29,863 bases of DNA, from positions 1-29,863 of the forward strand of contig JAEUJR010000356.1 in the NCBI GenBank assembly GCA_016793585.1. The letters are read 5' to 3'. This document shows, piece by piece, positions 7,351-16,027 of this stretch; within the stretch, counting starts at the first letter, position 1; every line of letters begins with the position of its first letter. A program made the position numbers and the translations under genes. The stretch is from Archangium sp. Its GTDB lineage: Bacteria; Myxococcota; Myxococcia; Myxococcales; Myxococcaceae. Below the pieces are notes generated by a model that was given only the letters and a program-made list of their open reading frames with translations, did no database searches and was not told where the DNA came from.

Positions 7351-8598
7351 TCAGCGCCCGGGGCCGAGCAGAAACCGCAGCGCCACGGGCAAGCGCTGCG
7401 CCCAGTACGTCTCGTTGTGCGACGCGCCGTTCTGCACGACGTACTTGAGCGTCACCTCGTCGGCGTAGCCGCGATCTCTCCACGCCTGCGCGAGGTCGGC
7501 CGTGTTCGTCACGTCGTCCATCGAGGTTCCGGCGTTGCCGCTGTCGACATACACCTTGAGCGGGCGAAGCGGCGGCGCGCGCAGGCCAGCGACCGACCCC
7601 AGAATCCACCGGTTGTCCCACCACGTCGACGGCGACATGGCGCCGACGTTGCCGAACACCTCTGGCTTCTGAACGCCTGCGTACGTCGAGATGAGCCCAC
7701 CGAGCGACGAGCCGATGACGACCGTGCTCTCGCGCCCCGGCCGCGTGCGGTACTCGCGATCGACCGCCGGCTTGAGCTCGTCGACGAGGAACCGAAGGTA
7801 CGTCGCGCCCTGCCCGCCGCCGTACTGCGTGGTGCTCGTCGGCGTGTACTCGTCGATGCGCGCGGCGGTGTTCTCGGGGCCGACGACGATGGCCTCGGCG
7901 ATGAAGCCGTCGTTCGCCGTGCGGTTCATCGTCTCGTCGACCTGCCACTCGGTGCCACCAAAGGCCGTCGACGCGTCGAACAGGTTCTGCCCGTCGTGCA
8001 TGTAGACGACGGGCGCGCGGAACGTGGTGTTCTCGAGGTACGTCGGCGGCAGGTACACCCAGACGCCCCGCGAGTTGTTCAGCGCCGCGCTCCGAAAGTC
8101 GGCCCAGCGCCGTGAGACCTCGCCCACGTCGCGGAAGAAGCGGGGAAACACGTCGACCGTCGTGCCGGGCTTCACCACGTAGTTCGGCCCCTTCGACCAC
8201 TCGGTCTCGTCGAGGCGGGGCTTGAACTCGAGCTCCGTCGAGTGCGCGGGCAGCGAGTACTCCCACGTCTCGGCGTCGACCTGCTGCATGGCCACGCCCG
8301 CCGTCCACGAGAGCGGCGCCAGCGAACCTCGCAGGAACATGCGTCGCGTGCCCGTCGGGTAGTGCACGCGAATCGTCGTCGACGCGACTCCGGCATCGAC
8401 CCCCGAGCCGCCGCCCGACCTGCCCCCGGCCGCTGCGAGCCCACCACCCGCCGCCTCTCCGCCCCCGCTCGCGCCGCCCCCGCCGAACCCCACGAGGCCG
8501 CCGCCCACCGGCCCCGCATCGAGGCCCGCCGGCTGAGGGCTGCACGCGGTGAACGCGAGCACGAGACACGTGACGACGAGACGCATGGCGAGGCGCAT
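7351..8598 (-). CDS. Exported esterase-like lipoprotein (alpha/beta hydrolase, Fes/esterase D type)
   Basis: A 415-residue exported protein. Residues 1-19 form a lipoprotein signal ending FTAC (Cys19; Phe at -3 is unusual). Residues 27-70 are a Gly/Ala-rich linker. Residues 73-150 look like a small beta-sandwich, as in related esterases. From about 165 comes an alpha/beta hydrolase of the putative-esterase family, with HDGQNLFD, the nucleophile elbow G-S-S-L-G (Ser298), a probable Asp352 in VYVDSGN and His394 in GASHNETYW. It likely cleaves an ester at the cell surface; the substrate (sugar ester, siderophore ester or other) is not evident. The ATG at 8598 has GGAG ten bases upstream; the ATG at 8586 is an alternative. 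It faces away from the big kinase gene across 126 bp. Confidence 0.85.
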   Translation of the reverse strand: MRLAMRLVVTCLVLAFTACSPQPAGLDAGPVGGGLVGFGGGGASGGGEAAGGGLAAAGGRSGGGSGVDAGVASTTIRVHYPTGTRRMFLRGSLAPLSWTAGVAMQQVDAETWEYSLPAHSTELEFKPRLDETEWSKGPNYVVKPGTTVDVFPRFFRDVGEVSRRWADFRSAALNNSRGVWVYLPPTYLENTTFRAPVVYMHDGQNLFDASTAFGGTEWQVDETMNRTANDGFIAEAIVVGPENTAARIDEYTPTSTTQYGGGQGATYLRFLVDELKPAVDREYRTRPGRESTVVIGSSLGGLISTYAGVQKPEVFGNVGAMSPSTWWDNRWILGSVAGLRAPPLRPLKVYVDSGNAGTSMDDVTNTADLAQAWRDRGYADEVTLKYVVQNGASHNETYWAQRLPVALRFLLGPGR

Positions 8599-8724
8599 AG
8601 CCCTGCGCTCCAGACGCGTCGACCTCGGCCGAGGCAACCGTGGGCGACGCAAGGGAAATGGAAGGGCATGGTGGCAAGTCAAGGCTGGGCTCAGCCGCCG
8701 TCCTGGGCGACACTCGTGGTCCCG

Positions 8725-11700
8725 ATGGCAGAGCAGGTTCGTTGCGGTGTGACCTTCGACACACCCGCCGATCTTCAGGCGGGCGTCGGTGCACGCCTCG
8801 AACAGAGCGAAGTCTTCGTTCCCTGGCCCGACGAGGTCGCCGACGGCGCCGAGGCCGCCATCGACGTCATGCTGGCCAACGGCTCACGCGTCGAGCTGCT
8901 CGGCCTGGTGAAGGGCTCCGACTTCGACGACCACGGCAACGTCGGCCTCGCCGTCACGCTCACCGAAGACTCGGTGAAGACGCTCAAGGAGTTCGTCGCC
9001 GCGATGTTGACGCCGGCCGAGAGCCGCCCGTCGGGCCTGTTCGCCACCACCCGCTTCACGCGCCCCAAGACGATTCGCACCGCCGACGGCAAGGTCATCA
9101 CCGCGCCCGGAGAACACGTCGAAGAGCCGCTGCTCGAGCCTGGCACGCTGCTCGAGGAGCGCTTCCGCATCGAGGCGCACATCGCGTCGGGCGGCATGGG
9201 TGAGGTGTACCGGGCGGCGCACGTTCACCTGAAGCGCTCGGTCGCGCTCAAGCTGCTCAAACGGGCGCTCGCGAGCGACCCCGAGATGTGGACGCGGTTT
9301 CAGCGCGAAGCCGAGCTCGTCAGCCAGCTCGAGAACCCGCACGTGGTGCGCGTCTTCGACTTCGGCCGCACCCAGGCCGGCCAGCCCTTCCTCGCGATGG
9401 AGTACGTCGAAGGCACGCCGCTCGACGCCGAGGTGGCCCGAGGCCCGCTCGAGCCCCGCCGCGTCGTCGACATCGTCTCGCAGGTCTGCGACGGCCTCGC
9501 CGAAGCCCACGCGCTCGGCATCGTGCACCGCGACCTCAAGCCGCCCAACATCGTGCTCGGCAAGAAGCGCGACGGCAGCGAGCTCGCCAAGATTCTCGAC
9601 TTCGGCATCGCGCGCGCGAGCGACAAGAAGGGCGATGGCAAGGAGCGGCTGACCCAGGCAGGCATGGTCGTCGGCACGCCGATGTATCTCTCGCCCGAGC
9701 AGGCCCTGGGCGCGGCCCTCGACGAACGCACCGACATCTACTCGCTGGGCTGCGTCACCTACGAGCTGCTCACCGGCACGCCGCCCTTCTCGGCGCCAGA
9801 GCTGACGCAGGTCATCGGCATGCACCTCACCCAGGTGCCCGAGGAGCCGTCGAAGCGCCGCACCGAGCTCGCGCTCTTCAAGCCGCTCACCGACGCGGTG
9901 CTCAAGGCGCTCTCGAAGAACAAGGCCGATCGCTGGGCGACTGCCAGCGAGTTCGCGAAGGCGCTGCAGACCGGCCTCACGCAGTCGGAGCAGGGCGCAG
10001 GCGTGACCGGCGCCGAGGTCTGGCCGCCCGCGCCCGTCGTCGACGACGCCTGGCCCCCCGCCGCCCCGAGCGCGCCCGTGCCGCCCCGCGCGACGCCACA
10101 GCCGATGGCCGCCGTGCCGGCGATCGCCGCGCCCGCCGCTGCCGACGACTTCTTCTCGTCGAAGGCAGGGCCCGTCTCGCCTGGCGCGCAGGCTCCAGTG
10201 GCTCCGGCGTCGGCGCGGCGGTCGCGCCTCGAGGCCCTCTCGTTGCCGCTCCCTCCGGCGGTGCTCGACGACCTCGTGAAGGCGCGCGAGGGGTTCGGCG
10301 TCACCGGCAACCGGCTGCTCGTCGTGCACCTCGAGATCCTCGGGGCGCCGGTGCGCTCGGCCCGCGCCCGCCGGTGCATCGCGCGTGCGCTCATGACGTC
10401 TCGGGCCTGGGGCGCCGCCGTCGACGTGGTCGATGACGATCGCGCAGTGCTGCTCTTCGGCGGCGAGGCGCTCGCCACCACCGCCCGCGCCGTCACCGCG
10501 CTGCTCGCCATTCGTGACGCCGTGGCCGACGAAGCTTCACGCGCGCCAGACGCGGGCCCGGGCGCCATTCGGGCGGCCGTCATTCAGGCCTCGACCCGCA
10601 CCGACCTCGACCACGACATCGACGAGCGCGTGACGAAGAAGGCGCAGGTGCTGGCGGCGAAGGTGGCCGCGGGCTCGCTGCTCCTCGAGCGGCAGCTGGG
10701 CGCCGAGTGCGCCGACGTCGTCGACACGAAGGTGGTCGAGCAGCTCGACGCGCTCGAGGTGACGGGCCGCCGCTCGCGCATGAGCGCTCAAGCAGCGAAC
10801 GCGCCGCTCATCGGCCGTGAAGGCATCTTGCAGCTGCTCGACAAACGCCTCGTCAGCCTCTCGGGCGGCGTGGTGGCGCCCTTTCTCGTGCGGGCGCCAC
10901 GGGGCTCGGGCCGCTCGTCGCTCATCGCCGAGCTCGCCACGCGCGGGCGCAACAAGGGCTCGGTCGTCGGCATCGCGCGCAGCCCGGCGTCGTTGCGAGA
11001 GGTGCCCTTCGGCGCCATCACCGAGCTCATCTGCGCCGTCACTGGCGTTCCCCCCGAGGCGCGCACCGGCTCGCTGCGCGGCGCGCTCGAGAAGCTCTCG
11101 CTGCCCGAGTCGACGCTCACCGCCGTGCTCGTCATCTGCGGCGTCGTGCAGCTGCCGCACCCGTTCACGGCGGGTCAGGCCGCGCAGGCGCTCAGAGCGG
11201 TGCTTCGCGCCGGCGCCAACGGCCGCACCGTGCTGCTCCTCTTCGACGGCATCGAGGCCTTCGACGGGCCCAGCGTCGAGACGTTCCGCGAGCTCGTCAC
11301 GCACGCGGCGCCGAAGGAGCTCACCATTGGCTTCGTCGACCCCGAGGTCCCGATGGATCGGCTGGGCTCGGTGCCCTCGGCCGACGTCACGGCGATGACC
11401 CGCGCCGACGTCGCCCAGTGGCTCACCGCGACGCTCGCCCTGCCGCCCGCGGCGGCGCTCACCGAGAAGGTGTTCGCGGCGTCGGGCGGCGTGCCGGGGC
11501 GAATCGTCGACCTCACCTGGTGGATGCACGATCGCGGGCTGCTTCGTCAGCAGGCCGGCCAGTCGACCCTGATCGGCGACGTCCCCCAGATGGACGCAGA
11601 CGGCATCACCCGCGCGCGGCTCGCGGCGATGCCCATCGAGGTGGTGCGGCTGCTCGAGGCCGCCGCGCTGTGTGGAGACTCGTTCGAAGGGGCGCAGGTC

Positions 11701-12846
11701 AGCGTCGCGCTGCCGAAGGTGACCCCGCAGGCGTTGCAGTTCGCGCTGCAGAGCCGCCTGCTCAAGAGCGCGGGCCCGCGGCGGTGGGCCTTCGCGTCGA
11801 CGCGGCTGCAGAAGCTCGTGCTCGAGACCTCGTCACCCGAGCGGCTCTTCATGCACCAGCGGCTGGCCGCGGCGCTCGTCGAGCAGGCCCGCAACGCGCC
11901 GGCCTCCATCGACCCGGTGAAGCTGGGCGGGCACTTGAACGCCGCCAAAGACGGCGTGCGCGCGGCGGCCTTGTGGAAGCACGCCGCCGAGACTGCGCTG
12001 GCTCGCCGCGCGCTCCGTGACGCCATCACCGCGGTGCGTGGCTGGGTCGAAGCCCTCGGGCAGACGACCCCGGCGACCCCCGAGCTCAAACGCGCGCGCG
12101 TCGACGCCCTCGCCCGCGCCGCCGGAATGGCGTTGTCGATGCAAGACGCCGCGTTGGCGCGCACGCTGGTCGACGAAGCGGTGGCGCTGCAGCAGGGCCA
12201 GGAGCTGGGCTCGCCCGAGCTCGCGCTGTCGCTCGCACGGGTGCACCGCAGTGAAGCGCGACGTGCACGCGCCGCAGAGGCGCTGGCGCTCGCCGAGAAA
12301 CGCGCCGGAGACACGCCCTTCATGGCGCTCGTCGACGCAGAACGCGCCGAGGCCAGAGAGCAGGAGGGCGATCTTCCCGCGGCGGTGCTCGCGTGGGAGT
12401 CGAGTCTGCAGCGCTCCGACGCAGCCGACGAGCTGGCCCGCTGGCATGGAGAGGTGAACCTCACGGCGCGCGTCGAGGCGCGGCTCGCGGGCGCGAAGCT
12501 GATGCGCAAGGAGTCTGGCGGCGCGCGCGCGTTGCTCGAGAAGTCCCTCGAGCGGTGGCGCTCGGCGAACTGGCCCTCGGCCGAAGCGCGTGTGCTCGCG
12601 AACCTGGGCACCCTCTGCGTGCAGACGAACCAGCTCGTCGAGGCGAGCCGGCACTTCGAAGCGGCTGCGGTGGCGGGCGCGGCGTCTGGCGATCTGCTCT
12701 TCCAGGCCAAGATGCTGCTGCAACAGGCGCGCGTGGCGAAGCGGCAGGGCCAGACGGCGCAGGCCCGGCAGCTGGCGCATCAGGCCCGCTCGTTGTGTGT
12801 CGATCTCGGCTGGGAAGAGGGCCGGCTGCAGGCCGAAGGAATCTGA
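8725..12846 (+). CDS. Large multidomain Ser/Thr protein kinase (PilZ-like, kinase, cyclase-like, STAND ATPase, TPR-like)
   Basis: A 1373-residue signalling protein. Residues 5-95 resemble a PilZ-type domain but lack the RxxxR that binds c-di-GMP. Residues 147-410 are a complete Hanks-type kinase: glycine loop SGGMGEVY, Lys176, Glu195, HRDLKPPN (268-275), DFG (292-294) and GTPMYLSPEQ. A Pro/Ala linker follows (430-500). Residues 510-690 resemble a class III nucleotide cyclase that has lost motifs (Glu537 in place of the first metal Asp). From 695 (PLIGREG) comes a STAND/AAA-like ATPase whose P-loop reads GSGRSS, with Arg where Lys is expected, and a Walker B-like LLLFDGIEAFD (837-847). The rest is helical and TPR-like. 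No membrane helix is seen, so it is probably cytoplasmic. The start could also be the ATG at 8668. Kinase activity is likely; targets are unknown. Confidence 0.92.
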   Translation: MAEQVRCGVTFDTPADLQAGVGARLEQSEVFVPWPDEVADGAEAAIDVMLANGSRVELLGLVKGSDFDDHGNVGLAVTLTEDSVKTLKEFVAAMLTPAESRPSGLFATTRFTRPKTIRTADGKVITAPGEHVEEPLLEPGTLLEERFRIEAHIASGGMGEVYRAAHVHLKRSVALKLLKRALASDPEMWTRFQREAELVSQLENPHVVRVFDFGRTQAGQPFLAMEYVEGTPLDAEVARGPLEPRRVVDIVSQVCDGLAEAHALGIVHRDLKPPNIVLGKKRDGSELAKILDFGIARASDKKGDGKERLTQAGMVVGTPMYLSPEQALGAALDERTDIYSLGCVTYELLTGTPPFSAPELTQVIGMHLTQVPEEPSKRRTELALFKPLTDAVLKALSKNKADRWATASEFAKALQTGLTQSEQGAGVTGAEVWPPAPVVDDAWPPAAPSAPVPPRATPQPMAAVPAIAAPAAADDFFSSKAGPVSPGAQAPVAPASARRSRLEALSLPLPPAVLDDLVKAREGFGVTGNRLLVVHLEILGAPVRSARARRCIARALMTSRAWGAAVDVVDDDRAVLLFGGEALATTARAVTALLAIRDAVADEASRAPDAGPGAIRAAVIQASTRTDLDHDIDERVTKKAQVLAAKVAAGSLLLERQLGAECADVVDTKVVEQLDALEVTGRRSRMSAQAANAPLIGREGILQLLDKRLVSLSGGVVAPFLVRAPRGSGRSSLIAELATRGRNKGSVVGIARSPASLREVPFGAITELICAVTGVPPEARTGSLRGALEKLSLPESTLTAVLVICGVVQLPHPFTAGQAAQALRAVLRAGANGRTVLLLFDGIEAFDGPSVETFRELVTHAAPKELTIGFVDPEVPMDRLGSVPSADVTAMTRADVAQWLTATLALPPAAALTEKVFAASGGVPGRIVDLTWWMHDRGLLRQQAGQSTLIGDVPQMDADGITRARLAAMPIEVVRLLEAAALCGDSFEGAQVSVALPKVTPQALQFALQSRLLKSAGPRRWAFASTRLQKLVLETSSPERLFMHQRLAAALVEQARNAPASIDPVKLGGHLNAAKDGVRAAALWKHAAETALARRALRDAITAVRGWVEALGQTTPATPELKRARVDALARAAGMALSMQDAALARTLVDEAVALQQGQELGSPELALSLARVHRSEARRARAAEALALAEKRAGDTPFMALVDAERAEAREQEGDLPAAVLAWESSLQRSDAADELARWHGEVNLTARVEARLAGAKLMRKESGGARALLEKSLERWRSANWPSAEARVLANLGTLCVQTNQLVEASRHFEAAAVAGAASGDLLFQAKMLLQQARVAKRQGQTAQARQLAHQARSLCVDLGWEEGRLQAEGI

Positions 12847-13358
12847 CCGCCTCGGCCAGGGTCTCTGGGCAACCGTTCTCGAGGGCCTGCACCTCGACGC
12901 GGTAGCTCGCGAGGCCCACGGGAGCGCCAGGACAAGACGCTCGGCGCCCCACACCGCCGCTGCTGTGAGCTTTTCACGCTCCGGCCGACGCCAGGCGCTG
13001 TCTCGGAACGCCGTGGCTGGCGCGGGGAGTCTTTTCGGGGGTCGAAAGTCCGCGCGGGAATACTCTTCGGGCTCACCAGTCCTCGCGGGGAAACTTTTCG
13101 GGGTCGCCAGTCCTCGCGGGGAAACTTTTCGGGGTCGCCAGTCCTCGCGGGGAGACTTTTCGGGCTCACCAGTCCCCGCGGGGAAACTTTTCAGCCCGCC
13201 GGAGCGCTTCGGGCAATGTCCGCGAGGTGTGCTGGGACGCGCGACCTTTCACCGCGCAAGACCGAGCGCGGGCATCGTCGTTGGCGCAAGCCCTGGGCAC
13301 CTCAGATCAGATGTCCCGGCAACCAGCGCGCTGCGAAACGGGCGCATCTCGGCGTCCG
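12847..13358. other. Gene-free 512-bp intergenic region
   Basis: Between the kinase stop and the stop of the convergent quinone oxidoreductase no frame looks like a gene. Open frames on both strands cross the region, but they run through the 31-bp repeats, whose length is not a multiple of three, so each copy is read in a different frame. Apart from the repeat array, I see no RNA gene or clear terminator. Confidence 0.6.
13031..13192. repeat. 31-bp tandem repeat array, five copies plus a partial sixth
   Basis: Units begin with CTTTTCGGG (or CTCTTCGGG) at 13031, 13063, 13094, 13125, 13156 and 13187, giving a period of 31 bp (the first unit is 32). Units 2-5 share a core reading CCAGTCCTCGCGGGGA or a one-base variant; unit 1 is the most diverged. 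In unit 5 the core holds the perfect palindrome TCCCCGCGGGGA. There are no spacers, so this is not a CRISPR array. It lies 184 bp after the kinase gene. The period is close to three helical turns, which would place each palindrome on the same face of the DNA. Confidence 0.9.
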
Positions 13359-14339
13359 TCACGCCTTCGGCAACAACACCACCGAGCCCGTCGTCTGCCG
13401 AGCTTCGAGCGCTCGATGCGCTGCGGCGGCTTCGGTCAACGGGAACGTCGTGGGAGCCTTCACCTTCACGACGCCCTGGAGCACCACGGCGAAAAGCGCC
13501 GACGACGACTCTTCGAGCTCGGCCCGCGTATGCGTGTACGCGTGCATCGACGGTCGCGTGATGTACAGCGAGCGCGCGCCACCAATCGTCGCGAGCGCGA
13601 TGGGGTCTGGCATGCCCGACGACTGGCCGAAGCTGACCAGCAACCCGCGGGCTTTCAGCGAATCGAGCGACGCCTTGAGCGTGTCTTTGCCCACCGAGTC
13701 GTAGACCACGTCGGCGCCGTGCCCGTTCGACAGCCGCTTCACCTCGTCGACCAACGACTGTTCCGAGAGCACGACGACGTGGTGCGCGCCGGACTCCGTC
13801 GCGAGCTGGGCTTTCTCCCGCCGCCCGACGACGCCGATGACGGTCGCCCCGAGGTGCCGCGCCCACTGACACGCCAGCTGGCCGACGCCTCCCGCTGCGG
13901 CGTGAATCACCACGAGCTGGCCCGGCTTCACGACGTGACAGCGGCGCACGAGGTACTCCGCGGTCATTCCCTTCAACATGATGGCGGCGGCGGTGACGTC
14001 GCTGATTCCCTCGGGGAGCGCGATCACCTTGTCGGCCGGCAGCACCCGCACGCTCGCGTAGCCGCCGACCGCCCCGGCGTAGGCGACGCGTTGCCCGACC
14101 TTCAGCGTGGTGACGCCAGCGCCGAGCTGCGTGACGACGCCAGCGCCTTCCTGACCGCCGATGAAGGGCAACGGCGACGGGTAGAGGCCAGAGCGCAGGT
14201 AGACGTCGATGAAGTTGAGCCCGACGGCGGTCTGCTCGAGCTGCACTTCGCCGGGGCCGGGCGACGGAGCGGGCTCCTGCTCCACCGTCAGCACCTCGGG
14301 CCCACCCGGCTTGTGCACGCGCACGACAGTTCGGTTCAT
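13359..14339 (-). CDS. qor: NADPH:quinone oxidoreductase (zinc-free MDR family)
   Basis: A 326-residue medium-chain reductase of the quinone reductase type; E. coli Qor has 327. It would reduce quinones or other electrophilic carbonyls with NADPH in the cytoplasm. Visible landmarks are the N-terminal GroES-like part (VGLNFIDVYLRSGLYP, then GGQEGAGVV), and the nucleotide motif AAAGGVG at about 147-153 followed by GATVIGVVG. The cysteines and histidines that bind zinc in alcohol dehydrogenases are absent. It lies 57 bp after the Spy-like gene on the same strand, so it may be a distal member of the sigma-factor operon, which would fit a stress response; no ribosome-binding site decides this. The physiological substrate is not evident. 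Confidence 0.92.
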   Translation of the reverse strand: MNRTVVRVHKPGGPEVLTVEQEPAPSPGPGEVQLEQTAVGLNFIDVYLRSGLYPSPLPFIGGQEGAGVVTQLGAGVTTLKVGQRVAYAGAVGGYASVRVLPADKVIALPEGISDVTAAAIMLKGMTAEYLVRRCHVVKPGQLVVIHAAAGGVGQLACQWARHLGATVIGVVGRREKAQLATESGAHHVVVLSEQSLVDEVKRLSNGHGADVVYDSVGKDTLKASLDSLKARGLLVSFGQSSGMPDPIALATIGGARSLYITRPSMHAYTHTRAELEESSSALFAVVLQGVVKVKAPTTFPLTEAAAAHRALEARQTTGSVVLLPKA

Positions 14340-14396
14340 GAGCCCGAATCTGCCTCACAACCCGCGCCGTCGCGCGCCCCAACCCGAGCGGCCCGG

Positions 14397-14897
14397 TCAC
14401 TCGGACTGGTGACGGCCCTTGTTGCCCCGGCCACGAAACTCGGCGCCCACCTTCGCGAGCACCACCGCGAGCTTCGCGCGCTTCTGCGGCGGCTGGCCTT
14501 CACCGAGCGTGGCGAAGAGCTCCTTGTCGAGCTGCGCCATCTGCACGCGGCCATCGAGCACCTTCTGCATGTTCGCGTCGAGCGCCGCGAGCGCCGCCGC
14601 GTCACCGTCGGCCGCGGCCTTCACGGCCCGCATCGCCTCGCCCATCGCTTCGCGCACGGGCCGGCGCTTCTCGTCGAGCGCCTTCACCTTGTCGGCCACC
14701 TTGAGCGCCTGCGCCTCGTTCAGCTCGAGCGCTTCGGCCACGGCGACGACGAGCATCATGCGGCCCTGCCGCGCGTGCTCCTCCTGCCGCTCCTCTCGAT
14801 CTTCGCCTTTGTCCCACTTCGCGGGGCCCGTCTTGCCAGGCCCTGCGAACGCCAACGTCGACACCATCATCACTGCCACCATCAGCTTCTGCATCAT
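14397..14897 (-). CDS. Spy/CpxP-like periplasmic protein (LTXXQ family-like)
   Basis: A 166-residue exported protein with a Sec signal at 1-18 (cut after AFA). The mature part is nearly all helix and highly charged, with LNEAQ at about 59-63 resembling the LTXXQ motif of Spy, CpxP and ZraP. Relatives act as periplasmic chaperones or metal and stress sensors. The start is fixed by AAGGAG upstream of ATGATG, and its ATG overlaps the anti-sigma stop by 4 bp. Coupling to a sigma/anti-sigma pair suggests it senses envelope state for that pair or is its effector. The tail is basic (RGRGNKGRHQSE). A metal-binding role is possible but no His/Cys cluster is seen. Confidence 0.75.
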   Translation of the reverse strand: MMQKLMVAVMMVSTLAFAGPGKTGPAKWDKGEDREERQEEHARQGRMMLVVAVAEALELNEAQALKVADKVKALDEKRRPVREAMGEAMRAVKAAADGDAAALAALDANMQKVLDGRVQMAQLDKELFATLGEGQPPQKRAKLAVVLAKVGAEFRGRGNKGRHQSE

Positions 14898-15337
14898 GGG
14901 TCTTCTCCTTCGGGAAGGTCCGGCCACGTCACCTCGAAGAACACGTCATCGGGTGAGAGGTTGGGTTGCTCGAATTCCGCGCTCGCCACTCGAGCGGCCG
15001 GGCGCTCCACCACGCGCTCGACGACGACTTCGCGAACTGGGCGGGCGCTCCAGAAGCCCGCGGCGGCGACGAGCGCTCCGAACCCGGCAGCGGCGGCGTA
15101 GCCGAGCCAGCTCTGGCGGCCGCGCTGGGCCCGGCGCCACTCGGCCCACGTCGCCTCGGGCAGGCCGTCGAGCGCGGCACGTTCGGCTGCAGACGGCTCG
15201 GGCAGCGCAGCCAGCTCGCTCACCAGCCCGAGCTCGCGTTGAAACGCCTGGCACGAAGCGCACGTCGAGAGGTGCGCCACCACCTCGGCGCTTCGTTCGG
15301 GCTCGAGCAACGCGAGTTCGACCTGTTCGCAGTTCAT
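14894..15337 (-). CDS. Zinc-finger anti-sigma factor with one membrane helix
   Basis: A 147-residue protein with the ZAS motif near the N-terminus: Cys3, then His22-xxx-Cys26-xx-Cys29 (AHLSTCASC), which binds zinc and clamps group IV sigma factors. Residues 77-96 are a membrane helix (LGYAAAAGFGALVAAAGFW), followed by an extracytoplasmic tail of about 50 residues with a Val/Glu-rich segment. It would hold the sigma factor at the inner membrane until a signal releases it. Its ATG overlaps the sigma stop by 4 bp, and its own stop overlaps the Spy-like ATG by 4 bp, so the three proteins are probably made in fixed ratio. Confidence 0.88.
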   Translation of the reverse strand: MNCEQVELALLEPERSAEVVAHLSTCASCQAFQRELGLVSELAALPEPSAAERAALDGLPEATWAEWRRAQRGRQSWLGYAAAAGFGALVAAAGFWSARPVREVVVERVVERPAARVASAEFEQPNLSPDDVFFEVTWPDLPEGEDP

Positions 15338-15969
15338 GGCTGACCTTTCGGAGCGTTCGGGGCGACGGTGAGCGTGCGCACCTCGTCGCGCAGACGCTTC
15401 ACGGCGTAGTGAAAGTGAGACTTCGCGTTGCCTTCGCTGATGCCCAGCGTCTCGGCGATCTCGGCGAAGGGCAGCCCACCGTCGATGCGGAGCGTGAAGA
15501 CCTCGCGCTGGCGTTTGGGCAAAGCGGTGACGGCGCGGCGGGTCAGCGCTTCTGACTCTGCGCGCTCGAGCACGGCTTGCGCGTCGGGCGGCCGTTCGGT
15601 GGAGCGCTCCACGGCCTCGAGCGGCGCCCTCGCCCACCGCACGCCGTCGCGCACCTGGTTCTTCCCGAGGTTGATGGCGATGCGCAGCAGCCAGGCCTTG
15701 AAGGGAATCTCACCGGGCGCCGCGGCGAGCCTCGGCAACGTGCGGTTGGCGGCCTCGAAGGCCTGCAGGAAAGCCCGCTGGGTCAGGTCTCTGGCTTCGT
15801 CGGGCGTCGCGGCGTACCGGCGCACCAGGCGAAACACCGTCTCTTGATGACGGCGCATGAGCTCGCCGAACGCGTTCGTGTCGCCCTCGAGAAACGCGGC
15901 GCACAGGGCGCCGTCCGTCTGAATTGGCGGGGGCACGAGCCGCAGCGCTGGTGGAGACCGAACCGTCAC
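15334..15969 (-). CDS. ECF (group IV) RNA polymerase sigma factor
   Basis: A 211-residue sigma factor with only regions 2 and 4. Region 2 spans about 31-103 (AFGELMRRHQETVFRLVRRY, then DLTQRAFLQAF and the -10 recognition segment FKAWLLRIAINLGKNQ). Region 4 spans about 141-195 (LPKRQREVFTLR, then the helix-turn-helix IAETLGISEGNAKSHFHYAVKRL). A proline-rich 20-residue leader precedes region 2. The start is GTG at 15969, with GAGGG very close upstream; the next in-frame ATG would cut into region 2. It is the first gene of the sigma, anti-sigma, Spy-like unit and probably drives its own operon, though I cannot point to a clear ECF promoter in the 58-bp gap upstream. Confidence 0.94.
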   Translation of the reverse strand: MTVRSPPALRLVPPPIQTDGALCAAFLEGDTNAFGELMRRHQETVFRLVRRYAATPDEARDLTQRAFLQAFEAANRTLPRLAAAPGEIPFKAWLLRIAINLGKNQVRDGVRWARAPLEAVERSTERPPDAQAVLERAESEALTRRAVTALPKRQREVFTLRIDGGLPFAEIAETLGISEGNAKSHFHYAVKRLRDEVRTLTVAPNAPKGQP

Positions 15970-15988
15970 GAACCCTCAACACCCCACC

Positions 15989-16004
15989 CTTTGAAAGGTC
16001 AAAG
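15989..16004. promoter_or_regulatory. Inverted repeat between divergent genes, possible operator
   Basis: CTTTGA-AAGG-TCAAAG has two perfect 6-bp arms around a 4-bp centre. It lies in the 58-bp gap between the sigma-factor start (15969) and the divergent gene at 16028, about 20 bp from each. It could be an operator for either; no known box is matched. Confidence 0.35.
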
Positions 16005-16027
16005 CCGCTGGCGCTAGGGTGCCGCCC

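Noticed and set aside
8242..8724. N-terminal extension of the large kinase
   Set aside because: The frame stays open but overlaps the divergent lipoprotein gene and is Arg-rich and unlike any domain; the PilZ-like part begins just after 8725.
12780..13169. Minus-strand gene across the 31-bp repeats
   Set aside because: The period is not a multiple of three, so the copies are read in different frames, and the putative protein is low-complexity with no good start signal.
13031..13192. CRISPR array
   Set aside because: The units follow each other directly with no spacers, and no cas-like gene is near.
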